From: Alphaproteobacteria bacterium
GTDB lineage: Bacteria > Pseudomonadota > Alphaproteobacteria > TMED109
DNA: 36,396 nt
Reading direction: 5' to 3'
Assembly (NCBI GenBank): GCA_022824395.1
Contig: JAJDZX010000057.1
Location: 1 to 36,396, forward strand
Position 1 is the first letter of the stretch. Each line of letters begins with the position of its first letter. Both the position numbers and the translations under genes were made by a program. The notes beneath the pieces are model-generated. The model did not search any database and was not told the DNA's origin. It was given only the letters and a program-made list of their open reading frames with translations. Below, one piece after another: positions 16,163 through 24,220 of the stretch.

Positions 16163-16653
16163 GGACAATCCTCGGTCGGCTGGGAATGTTCCGGTAGCGA
16201 TGCGACCGCGCGTCGCCGGGCTTCGCCCCGGGCGCGGTCCGATACGTGCAGGAGTCCGGCGACCCGACGAACAAGCATGTCCTCGTAAGGATCGATCCGT
16301 CCATCGGCGCAGGCCACGGACCATAACAGGTAGATGAGTTCGGTGCGAGCCTCGTCGCCCCAAGAATCGTTGATCGCACGCGTGAAACGATAGTACGACG
16401 AAGCCTCCGCGCTGGCCGCCTTGCCTTGTTCGAGCAATCGCTCCGCCGCCGGTCCGTCGATCTGGAAACGGCGCTCCAGCAGGGTCAGGATGGTCCTCCG
16501 CTCCACCGGGTCGAACCGTTCGTCCATCCCGGCCGCCTCCGCCAGGAGCGCGGCACAGGCGATCTCGACCGGGCTGCCCTCGTCCGGTACTGGACCGGCG
16601 TCGGGCTTGGGCACAGATCCGGCGAGTGCTGCTCGAATGCGGTCAAATAGCAT
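16159..16653 (-). CDS. TerB-like (tellurite resistance TerB family) protein
   Basis: A 164-residue, mostly helical soluble protein of the TerB/DjlA N-terminal fold. Two acidic metal-binding-type loops are visible: the [14 protein letters not shown] segment and the [14 protein letters not shown] segment, each followed by an amphipathic helix. TerB-like domains bind divalent metals and occur in many envelope and stress contexts; the function of this stand-alone form is unknown. ATG 16653 is preferred because GAGGGG lies just upstream and an in-frame start at 16713 would add a low-complexity leader. The TGA overlaps the fdxA ATG (ATGA), so the two are likely translated in a coupled way. No other ter genes are present, so a tellurite role is not supported. 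Confidence 0.8.
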   Translation of the reverse strand: MLFDRIRAALAGSVPKPDAGPVPDEGSPVEIACAALLAEAAGMDERFDPVERRTILTLLERRFQIDGPAAERLLEQGKAASAEASSYYRFTRAINDSWGDEARTELIYLLWSVACADGRIDPYEDMLVRRVAGLLHVSDRARGEARRRAVASLPEHSQPTEDCP

Positions 16654-16735
16654 GCTGCCCCTCGCAAATGGCTCGGTGGACGGTGTGGGGCTGGGAGTCA
16701 ACCCGGGCCGCACGTCGATGCAAAGCGGTATGGAC

Positions 16736-18079
16736 CTAGAGGCCGGCCACCGTCATGCCATCGATGCGGAGGGTCGGTGAATCAATCCCCGTCCGGAAAG
16801 TGAGATCGTTGGCGGGTGTCAGGTTCCGGAACATGTCCGCCAGGTTGCCGGCGACGGTCACCTCACTCACTGGGTGGGTCTTTTCGCCGTTCTCGATCCA
16901 GTATCCGGTGGCCCCCCGGCTGTAGTCCCCGGTGACCAGATTGAAGCTCATCCCCAGCATTTCCGTAACGTAGAATCCGTCACGGATGTCGGTCAGCAGT
17001 TCCTCCGGCGTAACGCTCCCCGCCGCGAGAAACAGGTTGCTCGGTCCTGGCTCCGGCACGCCGCCCGGTGCCCGTGCCGCGGACCCGGTGGAGACGAGGT
17101 CCAGTTTCCGCGCCGAGTGCGAATCAAGCAGCCATGTCTGCAGCACGCCATCGTCGACGACCAGTCGCGATGCCACGGCAACCCCTTCACCGTCGAATGG
17201 GCGGGACCGGTGGCCGAATGGTCGCAGCGGGTCGTCCGTGACGGTGACGCCTTCCGGAAACAGGCGGCTTCCCATCCGATCCTTCAGGAACGTGGTGCCG
17301 CGCGCCACGGCAGTTCCGGAAATGGCGCGCGCGAGCAGGGACAGCATCCCCGCGCCGACCCGGGGCTCGAACACGACGGGAACTTGGGCGGACGGCGCCT
17401 TGCGGGGCTGCAGCCGCGCAACGGTCCGGGTGCCCGCGCGTCGCCCGACTTCGGCAGGATCCGCCAGGTCCGCCTGTCGTACGGCGCTGGAGTGGTCGTA
17501 GTCACGTTCCATCCCGGTACCGGTACCGGCGACGACGCTCACCGCAAGCGCGTGCTGGGTGCGCCGATAGGCCGCATTGAAGCCATCGCTCGCACTCAGC
17601 GTGACCGAGGTCTCGGCGGCACCTGCGTGTCCTCCCTCGGAGTTGGTGATGCCGGTGACCGCCAGTGCTGCTTCCTCCGCAGCCGCCGCCCATTCGCCAA
17701 GCGTTTCGGTCGAAGGAATGGCCGCGTCGCTCAAGGGGAGGGACACGCGCCCGACCGGCCGGCTGTCCGCTGCAGGGAGCCCGGCATGCGGGTCCTCGGG
17801 GGTCACGCGGGCCATGGCAATGGCCCGTTCGACCAGTTCGGTCCGCGCGGCGTCGTCCGTCACATCCGACATGGCGACGGAGGCCTGGCGCCCCCCGACA
17901 ATCACCCGAAGGCCGGCCTGGAGGCTGTCCGAACGCTCAATCGATTCGGTCTCGGCCTTCCGGACCGACACGTCGAGCGCTGTGCCCGAGGCGATTAGGG
18001 CATCCGCTTCGTCCGCCCCGAGGCGGACGGCCGCCTCGACCAACTGCGCAGCCAACGGGTGTGGGGCGACACGGGTCAC
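16736..18079 (-). CDS. pmbA: TldD/PmbA family protein, PmbA (TldE) type
   Basis: Non-metal-binding partner of the TldD-TldE heterodimeric metalloprotease, known for processing the leader of microcin B17 and degrading CcdA and other unfolded peptides. The 447-residue length fits PmbA. Typical elements are DVSVRKAETESIERSD near the N-terminus, the ARGTTFLKDRMGSRLFPEGVTV region with nearby ISGTAV, and a C-terminal block around MLGMSFNLVTGDYSRGATGYWIENGEK, with GDYSRGA diagnostic. The HExxxH zinc motif of TldD is absent, as expected for TldE. No tldD gene is seen in the window, so its partner must be elsewhere. The start is GTG 18079, overlapping the stop of the upstream small secreted protein gene by four bases (GTGA), which places pmbA in the kor operon. 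The gene ends 83 bases before the TerB-like gene. Confidence 0.92.
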   Translation of the reverse strand: MTRVAPHPLAAQLVEAAVRLGADEADALIASGTALDVSVRKAETESIERSDSLQAGLRVIVGGRQASVAMSDVTDDAARTELVERAIAMARVTPEDPHAGLPAADSRPVGRVSLPLSDAAIPSTETLGEWAAAAEEAALAVTGITNSEGGHAGAAETSVTLSASDGFNAAYRRTQHALAVSVVAGTGTGMERDYDHSSAVRQADLADPAEVGRRAGTRTVARLQPRKAPSAQVPVVFEPRVGAGMLSLLARAISGTAVARGTTFLKDRMGSRLFPEGVTVTDDPLRPFGHRSRPFDGEGVAVASRLVVDDGVLQTWLLDSHSARKLDLVSTGSAARAPGGVPEPGPSNLFLAAGSVTPEELLTDIRDGFYVTEMLGMSFNLVTGDYSRGATGYWIENGEKTHPVSEVTVAGNLADMFRNLTPANDLTFRTGIDSPTLRIDGMTVAGL

Positions 18080-18468
18080 TCGGGATTCTCGGGCAAGTCG
18101 AGGCGCACCTCATCGTTATAGAGCAGCAACTCGCAGGTACAAATCTCGATCAGCTGGAGTCCTCCCCGCATCCGTTCGCATCCCTCCATGGCGGCCCGGG
18201 CAGCGACTGGTTCGCCCGCCACCTGCCAGGCGTAGCCAAGGGCTTCGAAAATGCCCTCCTCCAGGAACGCGTCATCCAGCGACTCCCACGGGATACACGC
18301 GGCGCCGGCCCGGTTGGGCCGAAGCGTGTCGTAATCGATGCTCCAACTGAGCATGCTGCGCTTGAAGACCTCGATGAGCTGCGCGGTGGGGTCCGCTTGG
18401 GCCGGGCTGACGAGGGCCGTGGCCAGAAGGGCGACGACAAGGAATGCCGGCAGACGGCGGTCGGACAT
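18076..18468 (-). CDS. small secreted protein of unknown function, coupled to korB and pmbA
   Basis: I do not recognise this 130-residue protein. It starts with a clear Sec signal peptide (MSDRRLP, hydrophobic AFLVVALLATALV, likely cleavage after AQA near residue 25). The mature part of about 105 residues carries four cysteines (C58, C97, C110, C112) and is predicted mainly helical, with an acidic C-terminus (DLPENPE). The gene is real: ATG 18468 overlaps the korB TGA by one base (TGATG), and its own TGA overlaps the pmbA GTG by four bases. Exported cysteine pairs suggest disulfide bonding in the periplasm. Its place between a cytoplasmic oxidoreductase and a peptidase subunit gives no clear function. 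Alternatives include a RiPP-like or envelope peptide processed by TldD-PmbA, which is speculative. Confidence 0.75.
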   Translation of the reverse strand: MSDRRLPAFLVVALLATALVSPAQADPTAQLIEVFKRSMLSWSIDYDTLRPNRAGAACIPWESLDDAFLEEGIFEALGYAWQVAGEPVAARAAMEGCERMRGGLQLIEICTCELLLYNDEVRLDLPENPE

Positions 18469-19472
18469 CAGGGCGACACCTTCCAGGTTGAGGTACGACG
18501 CAGGAGGTCGGGCAGGGGAAGATCGCCGCGCTCCTCCACCTGGCCACGGACTTCCGCCTCGAAGACCGAACCTGTCTCGGCGAACAGCACGCCGATCGCC
18601 AGCGGCAGATCCGGGCCTTCCATGGTCGCGAGGAGCGTGGCGAGGCCGCGGTTCGACTGGTCGTGGACGAGAACCTCCTCTTCGGGCACCCCGTCCGGCC
18701 CGACCGGCACCGCCCGCAACGCAAACGCATCGCGATCTAGGATCAGTCCGCGGTTCAGATCCGGGCCGAAGCGCAACGGCTCCCCGTGGGTGACGTGAAT
18801 CTGGCGTTCCGCTGCGACCGAGCGCCCTGTGAAGTCGGAAAAGACGCCATCGTTGTAGACGATGCAGTTCTGCAGGATCTCCACGAACGCGGTACCGGTA
18901 AAGGCGTGGGCCGCGCTGAGAGTCGTCTGGAGTTCTGCAATCCGCGTGTCGATCCCGCGGGCGACGAATCTCGCACCGCTGCCCAGCGCGAAGCGGCACG
19001 CGGACACAGGGTGGCCGACCGAACCGGCCGGGGACGAGGGCGTCACGGTGCCGATCCGGGATGTGGGAGAGTACTGGCCCTTAGTCAGGCCGTAGGCTTC
19101 ATTGTTGAATAGCAGGACTTGGCAGTTGACGTTGCGGCGCAGCAGGTGCAGCAGGTGGCCGGCGCCGATCGACAGGCCATCGCCGTCGCCTGTCACCAGC
19201 CAGACATCGAGATCGGGGTTGGCCAGCTTGAGGCCGGTCGCGATCGCCGGCGCCCGTCCGTGAATGGTGTGGAACCCGTAGGTGGCGAGATAGTACGGCA
19301 GCCGCGCTGCACAGCCGATTCCCGACACGAAGACGGTGTTCGACGGATCGGCGTCGAGCCCGGCGAGCGTCTTTTGCACCGCCCGCAGGATCGCGTAGTC
19401 CCCGCAGCCCGGACACCAGCGGACCTCCTGCCCGGAATCGAAGTCTCGCGGCACTCGGAGCGGCGCATTCAT
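18468..19472 (-). CDS. korB: 2-oxoglutarate:ferredoxin oxidoreductase beta subunit KorB
   Basis: Thiamine-diphosphate-binding subunit of the enzyme that decarboxylates 2-oxoglutarate to succinyl-CoA and reduces ferredoxin. The four [4Fe-4S] ligands are visible: C20 and C23 in WCPGCGDY, C54 in GIGCAARLPYY, and C203 in EILQNCIVYND. The ThDP/Mg motif is GDGDGLSIG (95-103) followed by LLFNNEAYGLTKGQYSPTS. The second half (SVGHPVS, FVARGID, HVTHGEPLRFG) resembles the oxygen-tolerant KorB of Mycobacterium more than pyruvate oxidoreductases. ATG 19472 overlaps the korA TGA by four bases, giving 334 residues; a longer in-frame reading upstream is an out-of-frame shadow of korA. The gene also overlaps the following small secreted protein gene by one base. 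Substrate choice between 2-oxoglutarate and other 2-oxoacids is inferred from family resemblance and the adjacent TCA genes. Confidence 0.93.
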   Translation of the reverse strand: MNAPLRVPRDFDSGQEVRWCPGCGDYAILRAVQKTLAGLDADPSNTVFVSGIGCAARLPYYLATYGFHTIHGRAPAIATGLKLANPDLDVWLVTGDGDGLSIGAGHLLHLLRRNVNCQVLLFNNEAYGLTKGQYSPTSRIGTVTPSSPAGSVGHPVSACRFALGSGARFVARGIDTRIAELQTTLSAAHAFTGTAFVEILQNCIVYNDGVFSDFTGRSVAAERQIHVTHGEPLRFGPDLNRGLILDRDAFALRAVPVGPDGVPEEEVLVHDQSNRGLATLLATMEGPDLPLAIGVLFAETGSVFEAEVRGQVEERGDLPLPDLLRRTSTWKVSP

Positions 19473-21322
19473 GCCAGCGCCTCCGCCTTGGCGGTGATCG
19501 CCCCGACCAGCTCGTCGACACGGAACGGCTTCCCGGTCACCTTGGGCAGGCTTTCGGCATCGACCACGAAGCGGTCGCGGAGCACGCGCACCAGCTGTCC
19601 GGAGTTGACTTCCGGAACGAGGATTCCCCGGTAGGCGGCCAGCAGTTCGCCGAGGTTTGCCGGCAGTGGGTGAAGGTGTCGCAAGTGGATATGGGCGGCG
19701 TTGGTGCCTTCGGCCCGGCAGCGGGCCAGCGCCTCCCGCGCGGCGCCGAACGTGGATCCCCACGTCACCACGCACAGAGAGGCGTCATCGGGTCCTTCCG
19801 CCACCGCAGGGGGCAGGGTGCGCCCGACCCGTGCCACCTTGGCGATCCGGGTATCGTTCATGAGCTGGTGATTGTCGGGGTCATAGGAGATGCCGCCGCT
19901 GCCCGCACTCTTCTCCAGGCCGCCGATTCGGTGTGCGAGGCCGGGCGTGCCGGGCTTGACCCAGGCCCGGGCCAGCGTGTCGGGATCGCGCGCAAAGGGT
20001 TCGAAGTTTTCGGGGTCGGTCAGGAACTGAGCCGGGTTGGTGCCGGGCGCGTCGGGTTCCGGCAGGCGCCACGGCTCCGAGGTGCTCGCGATGAATGCGT
20101 CGGACAGGATGATCACCGGCGTCATGTACCGGATCGCAATGTCGGCGGCCTCGATGGCCGTTGCGTAACAGTCGCTGGGGCTCTTGGGCGCAAGGACCAC
20201 CAGCGGGGCTTCGCCGTGCCGCCCATACAGGGCCTGCAGCAGATCCGCCTGCTCCGTCTTGGTCGGCATTCCAGTCGACGGCCCGGCCCGTTGCGAGTTG
20301 ACGACCACGAGTGGGAGCTCGACGGCGACCGCGAGGCCGAGCGCTTCGGCCTTCAGCGAGATTCCCGGCCCGGAACTCGATGTCACGCCGATCGCCCCTC
20401 CGTAGGAGGCGCCGATCGCGGCGCAGGCCGCGCCAATCTCGTCTTCCGCCTGAAAAGTCACGATGTTGCGCCGGCGCATGGCCGACAGGTGGTGCAGCAA
20501 TGTTGACGCCGGCGTGATCGGGTACGCGCAGAAGACGACATCGACCGTGGTGCGATCCGCTGCTGCAGCGAGCCCGAACGCCAGGGCCTCCGCACCCGTG
20601 ACCGTTCGATAGTCGCCGGGTGGCCAAACGTGGGTACCTGTACGCGTCTGCAGGAGCTCGAGGCTGGGCAGCTCGGTGGTCTCACCGTAGGCATGCCCGG
20701 CCTTCAGGGCCGCGAGATTCGCGTTGCCCACCGGCGAATCGCCGAAGCGGCTGCGAATCCAGTCCTCGGCCTCGATGGTGTCCCGGTCCAGCAACCACAG
20801 CGTCAGCCCGACGGCCCACATGTTACGGCAGCGGAGCGATCCCTTCTGCCCAAGGTCGAACTCCTTGACCGCGTCCAGCGTGTGCCGCGAGATGTCGGGA
20901 GTGAGTGTCCGCACGCCGTTCAGGGGTCCGGTCTCCAGCGGATTCTCGTTGTAGCCCGCCTTTTTCAGGGAGCGCGCGGTGAAGGTACCAGAATCGACGA
21001 CGAGCAGACCGTCGCGCCCCAGGTCGCCGATATTGGTCTTGAGCGAAGCGGGATTGAACGCGACCAGCACGTCGGGCGTGTCGCCGGGGGTGAGCACCTC
21101 CCCCTCTCCCACGCGCAGCTGGAAGGCCGATACGCCGTACGTGGTCCCCGCCGGCGCCCTGATTTCGGCAGGGAAGTCCGGCAGCGTGGAGACCCCCTTG
21201 CCCCCCAGCGCAGCAGCCATGGTCAGGCGCATGCCGGACAGCTGGATGCCGTCCCCGGAATCGCCGGCGAACCGGACGACGACGCCGCCCGTACTTGGGG
21301 TCAAATTTGCTGGAGGCTGCAA
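19469..21322 (-). CDS. korA: 2-oxoglutarate:ferredoxin oxidoreductase alpha subunit KorA (gamma-alpha fusion)
   Basis: Fused gamma-alpha subunit of 617 residues. The N-terminal gamma domain (about 1-200) begins [17 protein letters not shown], the CoA-binding-type motif of these enzymes. The alpha part (from about 225) contains [37 protein letters not shown], then [21 protein letters not shown] and [21 protein letters not shown], all conserved around the ThDP pyrimidine site. A C-terminal transketolase-like domain ends with [12 protein letters not shown] and [14 protein letters not shown]. This fusion is the normal architecture in Mycobacterium and many bacteria. The start is TTG 21322, preceded by AGAGAG at some distance; a second in-frame TTG at 21304 lacks a ribosome site. 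It is the first gene of the minus-strand run, diverging from folD, so the promoter must lie within 21323-21483. Confidence 0.94.
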   Translation of the reverse strand: MQPPANLTPSTGGVVVRFAGDSGDGIQLSGMRLTMAAALGGKGVSTLPDFPAEIRAPAGTTYGVSAFQLRVGEGEVLTPGDTPDVLVAFNPASLKTNIGDLGRDGLLVVDSGTFTARSLKKAGYNENPLETGPLNGVRTLTPDISRHTLDAVKEFDLGQKGSLRCRNMWAVGLTLWLLDRDTIEAEDWIRSRFGDSPVGNANLAALKAGHAYGETTELPSLELLQTRTGTHVWPPGDYRTVTGAEALAFGLAAAADRTTVDVVFCAYPITPASTLLHHLSAMRRRNIVTFQAEDEIGAACAAIGASYGGAIGVTSSSGPGISLKAEALGLAVAVELPLVVVNSQRAGPSTGMPTKTEQADLLQALYGRHGEAPLVVLAPKSPSDCYATAIEAADIAIRYMTPVIILSDAFIASTSEPWRLPEPDAPGTNPAQFLTDPENFEPFARDPDTLARAWVKPGTPGLAHRIGGLEKSAGSGGISYDPDNHQLMNDTRIAKVARVGRTLPPAVAEGPDDASLCVVTWGSTFGAAREALARCRAEGTNAAHIHLRHLHPLPANLGELLAAYRGILVPEVNSGQLVRVLRDRFVVDAESLPKVTGKPFRVDELVGAITAKAEALA

Positions 21323-21483
21323 GGTCGTTTCTCTCTAGCGGGATCGCACGAAACGTGCAGAACCCTACGGAGGGCCGGTCGAGGAAGCCTGAAAAAGAGG
21401 ATACAGTATGTGGCCTTGCGGCTACGTCAACGGGCGGTCAATGCTCGCTTCCTCGCCGCCCCCTTCCGTCCGAGGCCCTGTTC

Positions 21484-22389
21484 ATGCCGGCCATGCTCAT
21501 CGACGGCAAGGAGCTGGCGCGCCGCACGCGCGAGCAGCTCGCGCTCGCCGTGGCCGAACTCGCTGCGACGTTCGGTTCCGCGCCCGGTCTCGCCGCAATC
21601 CTGGTCGGAGACGACGCGGCCAGCGAGACCTACGTCCGGACGAAGCGCCGGCAGGCCGCCGAATGCGGGATTCGTTCAACCGCGCACCGGCTGGCGGGGG
21701 ATACAACCGAAGCCGACCTGCTCGAGGTCGTGCAGGGCCTGAACGCGGATGATGCCGTCGATGCCATCCTCGTGCAGCTGCCCCTGCCGCGGAACATCGT
21801 GGTCCGTCGGGTGCTCGACAGCGTGCTGCCGGACAAGGATGTTGACGGGTTTCATTCTCGCAACGCAGGGCTCTTGGCCGTGGGTCAGCCCGAAATGATT
21901 CCCTGTACGCCGCGCGGATGCCTCGCGCTGCTGCGCCACGCGCACGGCGACGATGAGGCCGGGCGCCTCGGCAAGCTGGCCGGGCAACATGCCGTGGTGG
22001 TGGGGCGAAGCAGCATCGTCGGGCGCCCGATGGCCGCACTGCTCACCGCGGAGAACTGCACGGTGACGCTGGCGCACTCGCGAACCCGGAACCTGCCGGA
22101 AGTCTGCCAGCAAGCGGATGTGCTCGTGGCCGCGGTCGGCCGCCCGGAAATGGTGCGCGGGGAGTGGGTTCGGCCCGGGGCTACTGTGATCGACGTCGGG
22201 ATCAACCGGGTCGAGCGCGATGGCGCCAGCCGGCTCGTCGGCGATGTGGCGTTTGACGAGGCGAGGGAAGTAGCGGGTGCCATTACCCCCGTGCCCGGAG
22301 GGGTCGGACCGATGACCGTCGCCTATCTCCTGCACAACACCGTGGAGCTCTATCGGCGGCGGCGGGCGGGCGAGTCGGGATCGGGCTGA
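21484..22389 (+). CDS. folD: bifunctional methylenetetrahydrofolate dehydrogenase/cyclohydrolase FolD
   Basis: Interconverts 5,10-methylene-, methenyl- and 10-formyl-tetrahydrofolate with NADP, feeding purine and formyl-Met synthesis. The 301 residues match the family. Key stretches are [17 protein letters not shown] with the catalytic Lys, [16 protein letters not shown], the dinucleotide fold [14 protein letters not shown], and the C-terminal signature [18 protein letters not shown] 21484 gives [12 protein letters not shown]. An alternative ATG at 21493 would remove three residues, and both fit the family start. The gene diverges from korA over 161 bases, where TACAGT at about 21402-21407 resembles a -10 box, though the -35 is poor. 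It converges on mutL with only ten bases between the stops, and a hairpin covers both stop codons. Confidence 0.95.
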   Translation: MPAMLIDGKELARRTREQLALAVAELAATFGSAPGLAAILVGDDAASETYVRTKRRQAAECGIRSTAHRLAGDTTEADLLEVVQGLNADDAVDAILVQLPLPRNIVVRRVLDSVLPDKDVDGFHSRNAGLLAVGQPEMIPCTPRGCLALLRHAHGDDEAGRLGKLAGQHAVVVGRSSIVGRPMAALLTAENCTVTLAHSRTRNLPEVCQQADVLVAAVGRPEMVRGEWVRPGATVIDVGINRVERDGASRLVGDVAFDEAREVAGAITPVPGGVGPMTVAYLLHNTVELYRRRRAGESGSG

Positions 22390-22404
22390 CGCCGGGCCGT
22401 CAGC
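22385..22404. terminator. hairpin spanning the convergent folD and mutL stop codons
   Basis: GCTGACG (22385-22391) pairs perfectly with CGTCAGC (22398-22404) around a 6-base loop. The stem contains the folD TGA on the plus strand and the mutL TGA on the minus strand, so the same symmetry supplies both stop codons. There is no U-tract. A bidirectional terminator role is inferred from symmetry and convergence. Confidence 0.4.
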
Positions 22405-24220
22405 GCCGCCCGAACAGGCGCTCGAGGTCTGCCCGTTTCAATTCCACGAAGGTCGGCCGACCGTGATTGCATTGCCCCGAGTTCGGGGTCCTTTCCATGT
22501 CGCGCAGGAGCGCATCCATCTCCCCGATGCTGAGGACGCGACCTGCCCGCACGGAACCGTGACAGGCCATCGTCGAGCACACGTGCTCGATCCGGTCGCG
22601 AAGAGCGTACGCCGTACTGTGCTCGAGCAACTCGTCGGCCAGGTCCTGCAGGAGGTCGGCGACCGCCACGTGCCCAAGAATGGCCGGGGTCTCGTGCACG
22701 GCAACCGCTCCCTCTCCGCTTGCCTCGAGGACGAGGCCGAACGAGCGGAGTTCCTCGGACCGGCGGCTCAGGACGTCAACTGCTGACGGCTCCAGGCGCA
22801 CGATCTCGGGCGTCAGCAGGATCTGGCTCTGCGGTTCACCCCGGTCGAGCGCGGCCTTGATGCTCTCGAGGACGATACGCTCGTGCGCAGCGTGCTGGTC
22901 GACCAGGATCATCCCGTCGGTCGTCTCGGACACGATGAAGGTGCGGTGCAGCTGGGCCCGGGCGTAACCCAGGGGAGGCTCGGTTCCGGGCTCCGCCGGC
23001 GGTGCGGTCCGGGCTCGGGCGTGTCCGGCGCCGGGTGCCGGTTCGCCCGGAAAGCTGTCCGCGGGCCGCGCGGGCGGCAGTTCGATCCCGGACTCCGGCC
23101 CCGGTGACGCTATTGGGGGGCGGCGCCCGGCGGGAGGCGAGCCAGGTGTCCGGTCGAAATGGAGCCACGGCGCGGGCTGCGCCCGCCTGACGGTCTGATC
23201 CGCCAGCGTGGTGGCGGGTCGGGGCCCTTCCGCCCGAAGCGCTGCGCGGATCCCTGCCACGATCACGCTCCGTACGGTCTGCGGCTCGCGGAACCTGACC
23301 TCTGTCTTGGCCGGGTGGACGTTGATGTCGACATCCCGCATGGCGACATCGATGTAGAGCGCGACCATCGGCTGGCGATCGTGCGCGATCAGCCCCTGAT
23401 AGGCGCCCCGGAGCGCGCCGTAGAGAACGCGATCCCGCACCACCCGGCCGTTCACGAACAGGTACTGGGCACGGGTGTTCGCCCGGCTGACGGTCGGAAG
23501 CGCCGCCAGGCCGGATACCCGGGTCGCGCCACGCTCGTAATCGACGGCAACGGCATTGTCTGCGAACGCGTCGCCCAGGACCGCGCGCAGCCGCTGGTCC
23601 CGAGCGCCGTCGGGCGCTGCCGGTGCGCGCAGATCCAGCCGGGTGTGGCCATCGGTCTGCAGTTTGAAGGCGGTTCGCGGGTGCGCCATCGCCAGTTCCC
23701 GGATCATCTGGGTCACGGCCATCGCTTCTGCCCGATCGGACTTGAGGAACTTCAGCCGCGCCGGGGTGGCCCGGAAAAGGTCGGCAACCGTGACACGCGT
23801 GCCCTGCGGGTGGGCGGCGGGCGTCACGGGGCCGGCCGTTCCGGCATCTACGGTGATTTCGAAAGCCTCTTGCGCGCCATTGGCCCGCGAAGTCACGGTC
23901 AATCTGCTGACGGAGCCGATCGAGGGAAGGGCTTCACCGCGAAAACCCAGCGTCTGGATGGCGAACAGGTCATCGTCGGGGAGCTTTGAGGTGGCGTGCC
24001 GCTCGACGGCCAGGGCCAGATCGCCGGGATCCATTCCGCGACCGTCGTCCGCGACCGATATCTCCGTCTTGCCACCGCTCGCAATGCTGACGGAAATCGA
24101 CCGCGCGCCGGCGTCGAGCGCATTTTCGACCAGTTCCTTGACGACCGAGGCCGGGCGTTCGACGACTTCACCGGCGGCAATCCGGTTGACCGTTCCTTCC
24201 GGCAGGCGGCGGATTGGCAT
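22400..24220 (-). CDS. mutL: DNA mismatch repair protein MutL (endonuclease type)
   Basis: Couples MutS mismatch recognition to strand incision. The N-terminal GHKL ATPase (about 1-330) shows IAAGEVVERPASVVKELVENA, with the catalytic Glu, DDGRGMD, and TLGFRGEALPSI. A variable Pro/Ala-rich linker lies at about 340-420. The C-terminal domain has the endonuclease motif DQHAAHERIVLE starting at D441, plus ACHGSVRAG and QCNHGRPT, the zinc-site motifs of MutL proteins that nick DNA themselves. This implies that the organism uses MutL incision instead of MutH, as most bacteria do. ATG 24220 gives 606 residues and overlaps the pgi stop (TGATG), so mutL is probably cotranscribed with pgi. A longer in-frame reading upstream runs through pgi in another frame and is rejected. 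Confidence 0.95.
   Translation of the reverse strand: MPIRRLPEGTVNRIAAGEVVERPASVVKELVENALDAGARSISVSIASGGKTEISVADDGRGMDPGDLALAVERHATSKLPDDDLFAIQTLGFRGEALPSIGSVSRLTVTSRANGAQEAFEITVDAGTAGPVTPAAHPQGTRVTVADLFRATPARLKFLKSDRAEAMAVTQMIRELAMAHPRTAFKLQTDGHTRLDLRAPAAPDGARDQRLRAVLGDAFADNAVAVDYERGATRVSGLAALPTVSRANTRAQYLFVNGRVVRDRVLYGALRGAYQGLIAHDRQPMVALYIDVAMRDVDINVHPAKTEVRFREPQTVRSVIVAGIRAALRAEGPRPATTLADQTVRRAQPAPWLHFDRTPGSPPAGRRPPIASPGPESGIELPPARPADSFPGEPAPGAGHARARTAPPAEPGTEPPLGYARAQLHRTFIVSETTDGMILVDQHAAHERIVLESIKAALDRGEPQSQILLTPEIVRLEPSAVDVLSRRSEELRSFGLVLEASGEGAVAVHETPAILGHVAVADLLQDLADELLEHSTAYALRDRIEHVCSTMACHGSVRAGRVLSIGEMDALLRDMERTPNSGQCNHGRPTFVELKRADLERLFGRR

Noticed and set aside
16163..16363. 67-residue N-terminal extension in frame with fdxA
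   Set aside because: It is an out-of-frame reading of the TerB-like gene. FdxA begins at MTYVV with the ATGA overlap and known cysteine spacing.
19473..19775. 101-residue N-terminal extension in frame with korB
   Set aside because: It lies inside korA in another frame, is Arg/Gly-rich, and KorB proteins normally start at the position of ATG 19472, which overlaps the korA stop.
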